Source: Bog-473 sp963738135
Lineage (GTDB): Bacteria; Actinomycetota; Acidimicrobiia; Acidimicrobiales; RAAP-2
Assembly: GCA_963738135.1 (NCBI GenBank)
Contig: CAVTVK010000004.1
Location: 62,001 to 126,000 of the forward strand
DNA: 64,000 nucleotides
Reading direction: 5' to 3'
Each line of letters opens with the position of its first letter. Within the stretch, counting starts at the first letter, position 1. The notes under the pieces were generated by a model. It was not told where the DNA came from. It was given only the letters and a program-made list of their open reading frames with translations, and did no database searches. Below, in pieces: positions 1-8,976 of this stretch. Made by a program: the position numbers and the translations under genes.

Positions 1-40
1 GGGAACAGGCGCCCCGGCCACGTCGGAAAGGATAGAGGGT

Positions 41-546
41 ATGCATCGCCCCTCTTCCGCCATTGCGGCGGCCTCACGCTGGCCCGCGAGCCCTACGCCG
101 GCGCGGGCCCTCGGTGGGTGGTGGCGCAGGCCGAGGCCGAGCTCGTGGCGCGCTACGGCTTCCTCGCACGAGAGCGAGCGGGGCCTCATGGCGGCCATGT
201 TCGACCCGCCGGCCGGGGCCTTCGTGGTGGCCCGCCGAGGTGATGCGGCCGGACCGCCCGTCGGCGGGGTCGGGGTACGCGCCCTCGACCACGGTCGGAG
301 CCGGGGCGAGATCAGGCGCCTCTGGGTCGACCCCCGGCCAACGAGGGCTGGGCGTGGCCCGTCGACTGATGGACGCGATAGAGGAGGCGGCCCGCGGGCT
401 GGGCCTGACCGACCTGCGCCTCGGTGACCGGCCCGCGCCAGCCCGAGGCCGTGGCGCTCTACGCGTCCTCCGGCTGGACGCCCGATCCGTCGAGCAGCGC
501 GGTCCACGGGTTCCGGTTCACCAAGGAGCTGGTAGCGGTGCCATGA
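41..546 (+). pseudogene. GNAT family N-acetyltransferase, reading frame broken
   Basis: Acyl-CoA-dependent N-acetyltransferase of the GNAT fold; substrate unknown. The coding pieces lie in successive frames: LAREPYAGAGPRWVV (about 85-135), then GAFVVARR and GGVGVRALDHG through EIRRLWVDP (about 215-335), then RGLGVARRLMDAIEEAARGLG (about 345-415; the acetyl-CoA-binding loop and helix), then QPEAVALYASSGW to the stop at 544-546. Together they give about 165 residues, a normal GNAT length, with at least three one-base frame changes. The start is uncertain: an ATG lies at 41, but the first recognisable residues are in another frame. The stop overlaps the next gene's ATG (ATGA), suggesting co-translation. 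Family assignment is firm; whether the breaks are biological or sequencing errors is not known. Confidence 0.6.
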
Positions 547-1351
547 CCGGCACGCCGTTCGAACTGATCTGCGAGATCGAGCCGGCGACCACACCGGACC
601 TGACCCGGGTGCGCCACCAGATCGGCGTGCTGAGCCGGGTCGCCACCACGTTCCTCATCCCGGACAACCACATCGGGCGGGCCACCGTCTCGAGCGTTGC
701 CGTGGCGCACGAGGTGCAGCTGATGGGCGGGCGTTCCATCGCCTGCCTCAACGCCCGCGACCGCAACCTGCTCGGGTTCCGGCGCGACCTGCTCGACGGC
801 GGCGGCCTACGGCGTGGACGAGTTCCTCTTCGTCTACGGCGACGAGCCGTTGGCCGGCGCCCGCACGAGCGAGCTCAACGGTGCGGACCATGCTGGCCGA
901 GGGGCGGGCGTACGCCGCGGACGCTCGACAGCGGGAGCGCGGCGGTCGGCATGGCGGGCGCCACGCGTCGGCCGCCATGCGCTTCGGCGCGGCCAGCGGG
1001 CTGCGGTCCCTGCCGGCGTGGAAGCAGGCGGCCGACTTCCTTTTCGTACAGGTCGGCTTCTCGCTCGAGGACCTGCTGGCCTGGCGGGCCACCATTGCGA
1101 TCGACGTTCCCGTCTACGCCGGCGTCATCGTGATCGCCAGCGCCGGCATGGCCCGCAACTTCACCATTCCGGGGCTGACCGTCCCGCCCGATCTCGTGGC
1201 GCGCCTGGAGAAGGACCGCAACGCCGGCGTGGACGCCGCCTGCGATCTGGTGGTCGGCATCAAGGAGTCGGGCGCCTTCGACGGCGTGCACCTCATTCCC
1301 GTGGCGCGCTACCGCGAGGTGGCGGCCCGGTTGGAGCGGGATCTGCGCTAG
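543..1351 (+). CDS. Methylenetetrahydrofolate reductase-like protein (frameshifted)
   Basis: Resembles the small actinobacterial MTHFR-like proteins, FAD-dependent TIM-barrel enzymes of one-carbon metabolism. The start ATG overlaps the preceding stop. Seen in order: FELICEIEPATTPDL near the N-terminus, CLNARDRNLLGFRRDLL (the RDRN segment of the barrel), VDEFLFVYGDEPL, then FLFVQVGFSLEDLLAWR, VYAGVIVIASAGMARNF and GIKESGAFDGVHLIPVARY near the end. The frame changes twice, near 800 and near 880. The stop TAG at 1349-1351 shares a CTAG with the convergent HAD gene. It could instead be a family member without reductase activity; the barrel assignment is safer than the exact reaction. Confidence 0.65.
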
Positions 1352-2062
1352 GCGCCGGGGGGTTGCCGGAGCGCCTGCTCCAGCGCGTCGAGTGAGGCGT
1401 CGGTGACCTCCAGCAGCGACTCGACGACGAGGTCGGCCAGGCCGAAGGCCGGATGGTGACCCTCGCCCTCCTCGGGCACGGCGATGCAGGTCATGGACGA
1501 CGCCTTGGCCGCCAGCACGCCGGCCGGCGCGTCCTCCCACACCAGGCAGCGACGCGGCACGGCGCCCAACTTGGCGCGCCGCGGTGAGGAAGACCGCCGG
1601 GTGCGGCTTGCCGTAGTCCTCGTCCTCGGCCGAGTGCACCAGATCGAAGCGGTCGCGCAGGCCGAAGTGCGCCAGGGCGGCATCGATGAGGCGGTACTGC
1701 GACGACGACGCCACCGCCAGCGGGAGCCCGCGGTCGCGGCACAGGTCGATGGCGTGCTCCGCGCCGGCCTTCAGCACACCCTTCGTCGTGATGAGCTCAA
1801 TGACGCGGTCGACGATCGTCACCGCCACCTCGTCGGGCGTGGGCGTCGCACCGGGCCACGGGTGCAGCGCGTACCAGTGCGCGGTGACCTCGTCCACGAA
1901 CATGCCCTTGGTCGAGCGGCAGCCCTCGACGGCCAGGGGGACGCCGAGACCGCCCAGGATCTCGATCTCGGCCTCGTGCCAGAGGATCTCGGAATCGATG
2001 AGAAGCCCGTCCATGTCGAAGATGGACGCGGCGAACCCCGCCGGGGCGGGGTGCGGCGGCAT
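1348..2062 (-). CDS. HAD-superfamily phosphatase, beta-phosphoglucomutase/2-deoxyglucose-6-phosphatase type (frameshifted)
   Basis: Haloacid dehalogenase phosphatase acting on a small phosphorylated metabolite, probably a sugar phosphate. Motif I is FDMDGLLIDSE with the nucleophile and acid aspartates, followed by a helical cap (ITTKGVLKAGAEHAIDLC). Motif II is AVASSSQ, motif III lies around DEDYGKPHP (Lys), and motif IV is VWEDAPAGVLAAKA (Asp/Glu pair). The frame changes once at about 1575, between the HPAVFLTAA and LGAVPRRCLVWED segments. The start ATG at 2062 overlaps the TGA of the glutathione peroxidase gene by one base (TGATG), so the two are translationally coupled. Similarity to hexitol/2-deoxyglucose phosphatases is by motif only; the substrate is inferred. 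Confidence 0.75.
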
Positions 2063-2550
2063 CAAGCGGTCAGCTGCGCCTCGATGTCACCGATGATCGC
2101 CGGGTCCTCCGGCTCCACCTGGGGCCGGTAGCGCGCCACGACGTCACCCTTGGGAGACACGAGGAACTTCTCGAAGTTCCACGTGATGTCGCCGGCGTTG
2201 CCCTCGGCGTCCTTCTTCTCGGTCAGCTCGGCGTAGATCGGGCTGCGGTCGTCGCCGTTCACGTCGATCTTCTCCATGAGCGGGAAGGTCACGCCGTAGG
2301 TGGCCGAGCAGAACTGGGCGATCTCCTCCGCGGTGCCGGGCTCCTGACCCAGGAACTGGTTGCACGGGAAGCCGATGACGGAGAAGTCCCGGTCGCCGTA
2401 GGTCTTCTGCAGGCGCTCGAGCCCCTCGTACTGCGGGGTGAGGCCGCACTTCGATGCGACGTTGACCACCAGCAGGGTCTTGCCCTTGTAGTCGCCCAGC
2501 GTGGCGTCGTCGCCCTGGAGCGTGTGGATGGGGATGTCGTAGAGAGCCAT
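2062..2550 (-). CDS. Glutathione peroxidase-family thiol peroxidase (GPx/BtuE type)
   Basis: Reduces hydrogen or lipid peroxides using a thioredoxin-like thiol donor in the cytoplasm. At 162 residues it has the usual bacterial length. The peroxidatic cysteine sits in VNVASKCGLTPQY (Cys, not selenocysteine), the resolving region is FPCNQFLGQEPG, and the tetrad Gln/Trp/Asn is completed by WNFEKFLV near the C-terminus. The chosen ATG at 2550 begins MALYDIPIHTL, typical of the family; upstream in-frame codons run into the neighbouring promoter. It is divergent from the quinone reductase gene (57 bp apart) and coupled to the downstream HAD phosphatase. Confidence 0.9.
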   Translation of the reverse strand: MALYDIPIHTLQGDDATLGDYKGKTLLVVNVASKCGLTPQYEGLERLQKTYGDRDFSVIGFPCNQFLGQEPGTAEEIAQFCSATYGVTFPLMEKIDVNGDDRSPIYAELTEKKDAEGNAGDITWNFEKFLVSPKGDVVARYRPQVEPEDPAIIGDIEAQLTA

Positions 2551-2607
2551 GCGCCTGACCCTACCGGGCACCGATGACGGCGTGCCGGGCCGCGTAGGGT
2601 GACCCGC

Positions 2608-3553
2608 ATGCACGCCGCCGTGATCCGAGAGGGCCAGCTGCACTGGGAGGAGCGGGAGCGACCCCGTTCCCGGAGATACCGAGCTATTGGTGGAAGTACG
2701 GGCGGCCGGTTTGAATGCGGCGGATCTGGTGCAGCGGGCCGGCTTCTATCCAGCGCCGCCCGGGTGGCCGGCCGACATCCCCGGCATGGAGTTCGCCGGC
2801 GAGGTGGTGGCCGCCGGGCGCCAAGTGACACTGTTCGGTCCCGGCGACCGGGTCATGGCCGTGGTGGGCGGCGGGGCCCAGGCCACTCTGGCCTACGTCG
2901 ACGAGACACACGCGTTGCGCGTGCCGGACGGCCTGTCGTGGACGGAGGCCGGCGGCTTCCCCGAGGTCTTCACGACCGCCTACGACGCCCTCTTCCGCCA
3001 GGCCGGCCTCCAGATGGGCGAGCGGGTGCTCGTGTCGGGCGCGGCGGGTGGCGTCGGAACCGCGGGCGTGCAGCTGGCCGCGCAGGCCGGCGCCACGGTG
3101 ACGGCCACGGTGCGCGACCCCGAACGGCGCGACGCGGTGGCCGCACTCGGCGCCGATGTGGTGCTCGCTCCGGGTGACGAGGCGGCGCAGGCCCCCTACG
3201 ACGTGGTGCTCGAGCTGGTGGGGGCGCCCAGCCTGAGCAACGCGCTGCCCCACCTCGCCACCTGGGGTCGTGTGGTGGTGATCGGCGTCGGGGGCGGGGG
3301 CAGCATGGAGGTCGAGCTCATGCAGCTCATGCAGAAGCGCATCCGCATCGGCGGCTCCACCCTGCGCGCCCGGAGCCGGCGTGAGAAGGCCGACGTGGCC
3401 GCCGACGTGGCGGCGCACGTGTTGCCGGCGTTGGTCGCCGGGCGCCTGCAGGTCCCGGTACGGGAGACCTTCCCCCTCGCCGAGGCGCAGGCCGCCTACG
3501 ACCGCTTCGCCGCCGGCGCCAAGTTCGGCAAGCTGGTCCTCCTCGCCCCGTGA
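2608..3553 (+). CDS. Zinc-independent quinone oxidoreductase, MDR superfamily (frameshifted)
   Basis: NADPH-dependent medium-chain reductase that would reduce quinones or enones. About 315 residues after correction. An N-terminal catalytic GroES-like domain (AGLNAADLVQRAGFYP, IPGMEFAGEV) is followed by a Rossmann fold with VLVSGAAGGVGTAGVQLA binding the NADPH pyrophosphate. No structural or catalytic zinc cysteines are present. The first ~18 residues (MHAAVIREGQLHW) are in another frame; the break is in or next to a CCCC run near 2663. The stop TGA overlaps the next gene's GTG (GTGA), indicating an operon with the HAD hydrolase. Confidence 0.82.
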
Positions 3554-4266
3554 TCGAGGCCGTCCTTTTCGACGGGGACCAGACGCTGTGGGATTTCGAG
3601 CGGGTCATGCGCGACGCGCTGGTCGCGACGGCCGCCGAGCTGCGCGCCGCCCGGCCCGGTCCCTTCGCCGACGCGTTGCGATGGGAGGACCTGCAGGCGG
3701 ACCGGGCGGACGTGGCGGTCGAGTCCCCCGACGTGTGGTCGCTGGCCGAGCTGCGCGTGCTCGGCTTCGCCCGCACGTTGGCGCGCCGACGCGCCGCGGA
3801 GGGCGGGGACGAGGTTGCCGACGGCGTGCTGGCGCGGGAGTTGGGGAGCTCGTATTTCACCCACCGGGACCGCGACCCCGCCCTGTTCCCCGACACGATC
3901 CCGACCCTCGACGCCTTGCGCGCCGACTACCGCCTGGGACTGCTCTCCAACGGGAGCCGGCTGCCCGAGACGGTGGGGCTGGCGTCGTACTTCGAGTCGG
4001 TGGTCTTCGCACAGGACCACCGCGTGGCGAAGCCCGACCAGGGCATCTTCGAGGTGGTGCAGCGCGAGCTCGGCGTCGGGCCCGAGGTCTGCGTGCTCGT
4101 CGGCGATCATCCGGTCAACGATGTGGCCGGCGCGCACAACGCAGGGTGGCGCGGGGTGTGGCTCGACCGCGACGGCTCGGTGCTGTTCCCCGACGACGGG
4201 CCGCGGCCCGATGCGGTGATCCGCACGCTGACCGAGCTGCCCGACGTGCTGCGCCGACTCGGCTAG
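3550..4266 (+). CDS. HAD-IA family hydrolase
   Basis: Cytoplasmic HAD phosphatase of 238 residues. Motif I FDGDQTLWDF has the two aspartates, motif II is LLSNGSRLP, the motif III lysine is in HRVAKPDQGIFE, and motif IV is VLVGDHPVNDVAGAHNAG. The WDF after motif I and the overall layout resemble pyrimidine 5'-nucleotidase and YjjG-like house-cleaning enzymes, but the substrate is not determined. It starts on GTG at 3550 with a 4-bp overlap on the quinone reductase. It is followed by a GC-rich hairpin separating it from the convergent gene. Confidence 0.8.
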   Translation: MIEAVLFDGDQTLWDFERVMRDALVATAAELRAARPGPFADALRWEDLQADRADVAVESPDVWSLAELRVLGFARTLARRRAAEGGDEVADGVLARELGSSYFTHRDRDPALFPDTIPTLDALRADYRLGLLSNGSRLPETVGLASYFESVVFAQDHRVAKPDQGIFEVVQRELGVGPEVCVLVGDHPVNDVAGAHNAGWRGVWLDRDGSVLFPDDGPRPDAVIRTLTELPDVLRRLG

Positions 4267-4301
4267 GCGTTTTAGCTCAATCAGCCGACCGCACGGCGCA
4301 C

Positions 4302-4330
4302 GGCGCGTTGCTCCGGAGACGGGACGCGCC
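4302..4330. terminator. Hairpin between convergent genes
   Basis: GGCGCGT (4302-4308) pairs perfectly with ACGCGCC (4324-4330) around a 15-nt loop that itself contains the palindrome CTCCGGAG. It lies in the 71-bp gap between two convergent genes, where a bidirectional terminator is expected. There is no U-tract on either strand, so it would be a non-canonical terminator at best. Confidence 0.4.
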
Positions 4331-4337
4331 TGTCGGT

Positions 4338-5466
4338 CTATCGCAGAGCCACCAACGGGACGGTTTCGCCCGGAGGGCGCGGATCGTCCGTTCGTTGCGA
4401 CGCGGTTCCGGTCCGCGTCACCGCCTGGCCCGCCGCCTTCATGTCGGCGATCACGTACTCCAGCAGCGCGGTGCCGTGGGGAGAGGCCACCGCGACGTCG
4501 TGGCACCACGCGGTGGCATCGCGCAGGCACTGCAGCCGGAGCACGTCCCCGGCGGCCTGATTGTTGGGAAAGATCCCCGAGTAGGAGAGGTCGAGGTCTT
4601 CGAGTGCATCGCTCACATGGGCCGACTCGGGCCGGTCGAGTGGGAGGTCCACGTACAGGGCGTCGACACCCTGTGCGAACAGCCGAGCGCGCTCGGCGTC
4701 GACCTGCGGCGCGAGGTCGTCTCCGGGCTGGCTCACGGTCAGGACTGCGACGTTGTCACCGGCGTCTCTCTCGACATGGAGTCCCGAGGTCGGGGGAAGA
4801 TCGATGCGGAGCGGTGCCTCGGCGAGCCGGGACCGGAAGTCACAGATCTCGATCGTGTCGCGCACGATCTCACGATGACGGTTCGGCGCATAGAGGATCC
4901 GCTCTTGGCCCGGCCGCAGACGCAGAAAGAACAAGGCGGCCGACTGGCGGCCCGGCCGCGATGCCGATGCGGCATTGTTGTCGACCGACTCGGGGATGAA
5001 ACCGAGCATGAAACCGGTCTCGTGCCCACCAAGATCGAGCAGAGCCTGCTGACTGTAGGGATGGGCGGCAGTGGCCTCGCTGTACATGCCGACAAGGCCG
5101 CGTGCCGCGGCCCACGTCGACGAGATACCGCTTCACGGACGTGAAGATGTGCCGTCCCCGAGCCGCCGGAAGCGTCAATGCCTGACCGGCATGACCAACG
5201 ACATCGTCGGGAGCTTCGAGCGAGAGACCCGAATGGCAGAGCAGCTTGCCGTCGGCCGTCTCGGCGATGGCTGAGATCAAGAGGCCGGCGGAGATCCGCC
5301 GAGCCACCTCGTCGGCGTCGTAGGTCCAGAGCACGGGATACGTCTCGCCGTAGACCTCCCGCACGGCATCGCCCAGCCGAGCCGCTTCAGAGGGGGCGAG
5401 CATGCGGATCTGCATGTCGTCGACCCAGACGGGATCCGGTGTCAGGGGTTCCCCGGCCGATCGCAC
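4338..5466 (-). CDS. GNAT-type acetyltransferase with long C-terminal extension (frameshifted)
   Basis: About 375 residues in two frames. The N-terminal GNAT domain contains EVYGETYPVLWTYDADEVARR, then GQALTLPAARGRHIFTSVKRY (acetyl-CoA-binding RGxH loop). After a break at about 5112 come MYSEATAAHPYSQQALLDLG, HETGFMLGFIPESV and the C-terminal region with LYVDLPLDRPESAHV and SGIFPNNQAAGDVLRLQ. This two-part layout matches a GNAT family often found beside anti-sigma or regulatory ATPase genes, though no such partner is seen here. Substrate unknown. The start is a GTG at 5466; an ATG 17 codons downstream (MQIRMLAPSEA) is an equally good choice. Confidence 0.6.
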
Positions 5467-5475
5467 GGAGCAATC

Positions 5476-6138
5476 CTAAGCAGCGCCGTCCTGTAACTCG
5501 GCGAGCGCGCCGGAGAGAAGCCAGCGGCCGGCATCGAGCAGGGTGCTCTTCGCCGCCGGCGCGTCGAGGCCCACGGCATCGATCAACGCGATCATGGCCT
5601 CCGTGCCGAAGACGAGGCCCAGCGCGTGACCGATCCGGTCGAGGTCCTCCTCCGGGAGGGTGCCGGCCAGTGGGCTCAGCACCTCGCCGATCACAGTGTT
5701 GCGCCGTCCTGCCCGGGTCGGAACGCGCTGGGCGTCGCCCGCCTCGCGCTGGCGGAACCACTGTTCGAGGGCGATCTGGGCGATCCGGCGGAACGGGGCC
5801 TGATCGTCGATCATGACGAAGCCGTTGCTCCGCACTGCCGCCTCCAGCCGAGCCTGGGGATCGGACCCGGCCGCCCGGGTCTGCTCCACGGTCTCCTGCA
5901 CCACCCGTTGGAACGCACCGGCAACCGTCGCCTCCCACCAGAGGTCCTCGGCCGAGGAGAAGTAGCGATATGCCGTCGCCACCGAGACCAGCGCACGGGC
6001 CGCCGCCTCGGGCATGGACGGGGATCTGCCCTCGGCAAAGAGATCGCTGGCCGCCTGCAGCAGGGCGGCACGGGTCCGAGCCTTCTGGTTGGTCCGCGGC
6101 CCCTTCGTGAGAGATGGGTCTTGACGTGAGAGACTCAT
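5476..6138 (-). CDS. TetR/AcrR family transcriptional regulator
   Basis: One-component repressor of 220 residues. The N-terminal helix-turn-helix spans about residues 15-65, with RAALLQAASDLFAEGRSPSM and SVATAYRYFSSAEDLWWEA as its most typical stretches. The variable C-terminal ligand domain is a helical bundle (FRRIAQIALEQWFR, GLVFGTEAMIALIDAVG). ATG at 6138 was chosen because upstream codons enter the intergenic region. It is divergent from a SnoaL-like gene 63 bp away, the usual arrangement for a repressor and its target. Ligand unknown. Confidence 0.88.
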   Translation of the reverse strand: MSLSRQDPSLTKGPRTNQKARTRAALLQAASDLFAEGRSPSMPEAAARALVSVATAYRYFSSAEDLWWEATVAGAFQRVVQETVEQTRAAGSDPQARLEAAVRSNGFVMIDDQAPFRRIAQIALEQWFRQREAGDAQRVPTRAGRRNTVIGEVLSPLAGTLPEEDLDRIGHALGLVFGTEAMIALIDAVGLDAPAAKSTLLDAGRWLLSGALAELQDGAA

Positions 6139-6201
6139 CTCATCATGATACACCAATCGCAGATACTCGATAGAACCGATGCAAGGCAAAGGAGCAGGTC
6201 A
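6122..6201. promoter_or_regulatory. Divergent TetR/SnoaL promoter region
   Basis: The 63-bp gap plus the first codons of the TetR gene hold an imperfect operator candidate: TGAGA and TCTCA flanking GACTCA (around 6127-6142), and the palindrome ATCATGAT just upstream. The position fits autoregulation. No confident -10/-35 pair could be assigned. Confidence 0.3.
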
Positions 6202-6615
6202 ATGCGGCAGGACGAGATGATTGCCATCGTGGAGCAGCACCTCGAGGCCGAGGGTGCCGGTGACGTCGAGGGCGCCGTGGCCGTCTACACCGACGACATC
6301 GTCCATGACGCCGTCGGTTTTCCGGGCTCGCCCCGCACGGGCAAGGACGAGGCCCGGGACTTCTACCGCTTCCTCACGGCCACCTTTCGGACCGAGTCCG
6401 AAGAGCCGCGGCACCGCTTCTTCGACGGCGACACGATGGTCCTCGAGCAGACCATGACCGGCTCGGTCATCGGCGAATTCCTCGGCCTTCCCGGCAACGG
6501 CCGCCGGGTCAGCTTCGGCATTCTCCACGTCTTCGGCTTCCGCGACGGGCTCATCCGTCGCGAGCAGGTATGGATCGACAGCGGCGCCATCGTCGCCCAG
6601 CTCAGCGCCGCCTGA
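6202..6615 (+). CDS. SnoaL-like / nuclear transport factor 2-fold protein
   Basis: Small cone-shaped alpha+beta barrel protein of 137 residues. This fold is used by polyketide cyclases, ketosteroid isomerases and many uncharacterised enzymes. Typical stretches are IVEQHLEAEGAGDVEGAVAVY, DDIVHDAVGFPG, ARDFYRFLTATF and the final strands VFGFRDGLIRREQVWID. A purine-rich GGAGCAGG precedes the ATG. It is divergent from the TetR gene and probably under its control. No reaction can be assigned. Confidence 0.75.
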   Translation: MRQDEMIAIVEQHLEAEGAGDVEGAVAVYTDDIVHDAVGFPGSPRTGKDEARDFYRFLTATFRTESEEPRHRFFDGDTMVLEQTMTGSVIGEFLGLPGNGRRVSFGILHVFGFRDGLIRREQVWIDSGAIVAQLSAA

Positions 6616-6719
6616 CTCCCCCGATCCCACGTTGGTCCTCCGGGACCGGAACCGGGCGCTTGCAACACCGACCCCAGCCCAGTAGGCAGTCGTCGTTGTC
6701 GTGTTGTTGAGGAGGACTG

Positions 6720-7890
6720 GTGGCGGTCTCGAGGAAACGATCGAACCGGAGGGTGGCCGCCCTGGCGGTCATCCTTGCCGTCGTCGCGAACATGCTGGTG
6801 ATCGGCCTGTCCCCTCGAGAGGCGACGGCCGCGACCCCGAGCAACGGGGTGGTTTCGATCACACCTTCCTGCTACGACGTCGGATTCGGTTCGATCCAGG
6901 CGGTACTCACTTCACCCGTCGGGCCAGTCCTGAGCGTCGTCGGGCACACTGTCGGCCTGGGCGCTTGGCCCGAACGGAGTCCCCTACGGGGGACAGGTCT
7001 CGCTGACCAACGGCATCGCCGCCCTGTTCCACGTGTATCCCGGCAGCTACGACGTGCAGCTCGCAGCGCACGACAGCGAGGGCACCACCTACAACTTCAG
7101 CGGGACGGTCGTGGTTCCCGACTGCCACACCGCGTTCGTCGGCATCCAAGCGGATCCGAATCCCGACGGCGGCTATCTCACTTTCACCAACAGCGCCGCC
7201 GTCCTGTCGCAGGGACCGCATCATGCGGTCGACGACCCGAGCTTTCTCCTGACCGATCCCCATGCCCCCATCGTGGGCATGGGAGCCGTCTCCAGCCAGG
7301 CAAACGTCGACTCCTACTACTTCGCCGCGGCTGACGGTGGGGTCTTCTCCATCAATGCGCCGTTCTACGGTTCGGCGGCCGGGCTCACCTTGAACGCTCC
7401 CATCGTGGCAATGGCGCTCACGCCCGATGACGGGGGCTACTGGCTCGTCGGTGCCGACGGGGGTGTCTTCGCGTTCGGTGACGCCCACTACGACGGATCG
7501 ATGGGAGGGCGTCCTCTCAATCAGCCCATCGTGGGCATGACGGTCGATCGTGCGACGGGCGGGTACTGGCTCATCGGCCGGGACGGCAGTGTCTTCGCCT
7601 TCGATGCGCCGTTCTATGGTTCCGCTGCCATGCTCCACCTGCGCGCGCCCGTTGTCGGCATGGAGAGCGCTCCCAGCGGAACCGGCTACCGATTGGTCGC
7701 CTCTGACGGGGGCGTCTTCAGCTACAACGAGCCGTTCGACGGGTCGATGGCGGGGCAGCACCTGGCGGAGCCGGCCGTCGGCATCGCCGAGGACCCGGCT
7801 AACGGTGGATACTGGATCGCCAGCTCCGACGGAGGTGTCTTCGCTTTCGGTGCGCCGTTCTACGGAGCGCGGGGCGTCACGCCTTCCTGA
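6720..7890 (+). CDS. Secreted repeat protein of the Acidimicrobiia 'GYWLV-DGGVF' type (frameshifted)
   Basis: Exported protein of about 390 residues. GTG start after a GAGGAGGA ribosome-binding site, then a classical signal peptide (RKRSNRR, hydrophobic AALAVILAVVANMLVIG, ending around ATAA). An N-terminal domain of about 130 residues follows (GGQVSLTNGIAALFHVYPG, VVVPDCHTAFVGIQ). Then come five units of about 48 residues, each ending in a GGVF or GSVF strand followed by FYGS, YDGS, FDGS or FYGA, with GYWLVGADGG, GYWLIGRDGS and GYWIASSDGG between them; the pattern suggests beta-propeller blades. The frame changes near 6960. Function unknown, probably extracellular recognition or cell-envelope binding. 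Confidence 0.72.
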
Positions 7891-7930
7891 GCGTCCCGGC
7901 TTTCGCCGGTCCTCCTCCGACCGTCGAGCG

Positions 7931-8872
7931 TCATCTGCGTGCGCCGGCCTGTTCGTATTCGTAGACGGTCGTGTGGAGAATGCAGGAGCCCGGCTGGATC
8001 ACCTCCACCCGCAAGATGCCGGTCGATGGGTCGAAGTCGACTCCTTCTGCTTCGAAAGTGCCCGCACAGCTGCTCTCTTGCGGGATCGATCCCAGATCGA
8101 CGACGTGTGCCCGCACGCTGTTGCCGTGCAGTGACCTCGGCAGGTCGACCTCCAGCAGCGGCTTCTCGTTTGGAAAGAGAGTTCGAGAGTCGTCGTCGGA
8201 GGCGCAGACCAGCCTCACTGGAGACACGAAGTCACAACCCTGAATGTCGTTCACCTTGTGGTCGAGCCGGATGTACCCAGCGAGCGGGAGCGATCCGCCA
8301 TGGGGCGGCGTCCTGTGGTTGAGCAGAGGTGTCGGGTAGATCTGCAGGTGGCTCATCGTCTCCCACTCACCGGCGACCATCCATTGGGTGTCGGGCGTGA
8401 TGGTGGTGAACGAGTTGTTGTACAGCTCGCCAGGCACGAGGGTGTGGAGGTACTGGAAGCTCTGACCAGACGGGGTCGTGGCGAGAAACATCTTCGTCGT
8501 TCCGGAACTGGGACCTTGATAGGCGTCGAACACGTATCCATGGACCGAATCGGGGTCTCCGATGTGGCCCCACCCTTGCGCCTGCAACGCGCTCGGTATC
8601 GACTGGATCCCTCGGTACAGCTCCACGGCGCCCTGACCAGCGTTGACCGTCGCCACACCCTCGCCGGCGACAAGCGTGTTCTCGTCGACGCTCGTGACCG
8701 CAGTCCAGCCCGCGATGCCATGCGTGGAACCCGGCGCGGCCGGAGCGTTGGCGGCGGCGGCGGCTGCTGCGGCGGGAACCTGAGTTCCCAATCCCGCGCC
8801 CAAGAGGGGGACAGCAGCAGCGAGGAAGCGCACGAGCCAATCGATCCTCCGGGGCCCCAACCGTCGTCGCAT
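7931..8872 (-). CDS. Secreted protein of unknown function
   Basis: 313 residues beginning MRRRLGPRRIDWLVRF, followed by a hydrophobic segment and an unusually alanine-rich stretch (about residues 33-41) that looks like a signal-peptide cleavage region. A GGAGGGG ribosome-binding site precedes the ATG at 8872. The mature part is rich in Thr/Ser and aromatic residues, with segments such as GYVFDAYQGPSSGTTKMFL, TITPDTQWMVAGEWE, GCDFVSPVRLVCASDDDSR and SCILHTTVYEYEQAG; two cysteine pairs could form disulfides. The alternation of short strands suggests a beta-propeller-like secreted protein. I do not recognise the family. It is convergent with the repeat protein, 40 bp away. Confidence 0.65.
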   Translation of the reverse strand: MRRRLGPRRIDWLVRFLAAAVPLLGAGLGTQVPAAAAAAAANAPAAPGSTHGIAGWTAVTSVDENTLVAGEGVATVNAGQGAVELYRGIQSIPSALQAQGWGHIGDPDSVHGYVFDAYQGPSSGTTKMFLATTPSGQSFQYLHTLVPGELYNNSFTTITPDTQWMVAGEWETMSHLQIYPTPLLNHRTPPHGGSLPLAGYIRLDHKVNDIQGCDFVSPVRLVCASDDDSRTLFPNEKPLLEVDLPRSLHGNSVRAHVVDLGSIPQESSCAGTFEAEGVDFDPSTGILRVEVIQPGSCILHTTVYEYEQAGARR

Positions 8873-8976
8873 TGTGCGTTCGCCCCTCCACTCCTCGTCG
8901 TCGGCATCTCCGCGTGCCCGGGATGCTCTCGACAGCTGCATTCGTAGCACCTCGGCGGGAACGGAAGCCGGCGCTG

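Noticed and set aside
875..2065. Minus-strand frame joining the HAD phosphatase to sequence opposite the MTHFR-like gene
   Set aside because: Only the first ~165 residues are HAD; the rest is antisense to another gene, reached because a frame change removes the real stop.
4270..4330. tRNA-like TTTTAGCTCAATCAGC after the HAD gene
   Set aside because: Resembles a D-arm, but no anticodon stem, no TTCGA-type T-loop and no matching acceptor ends follow; the downstream bases form a terminator-like hairpin instead.
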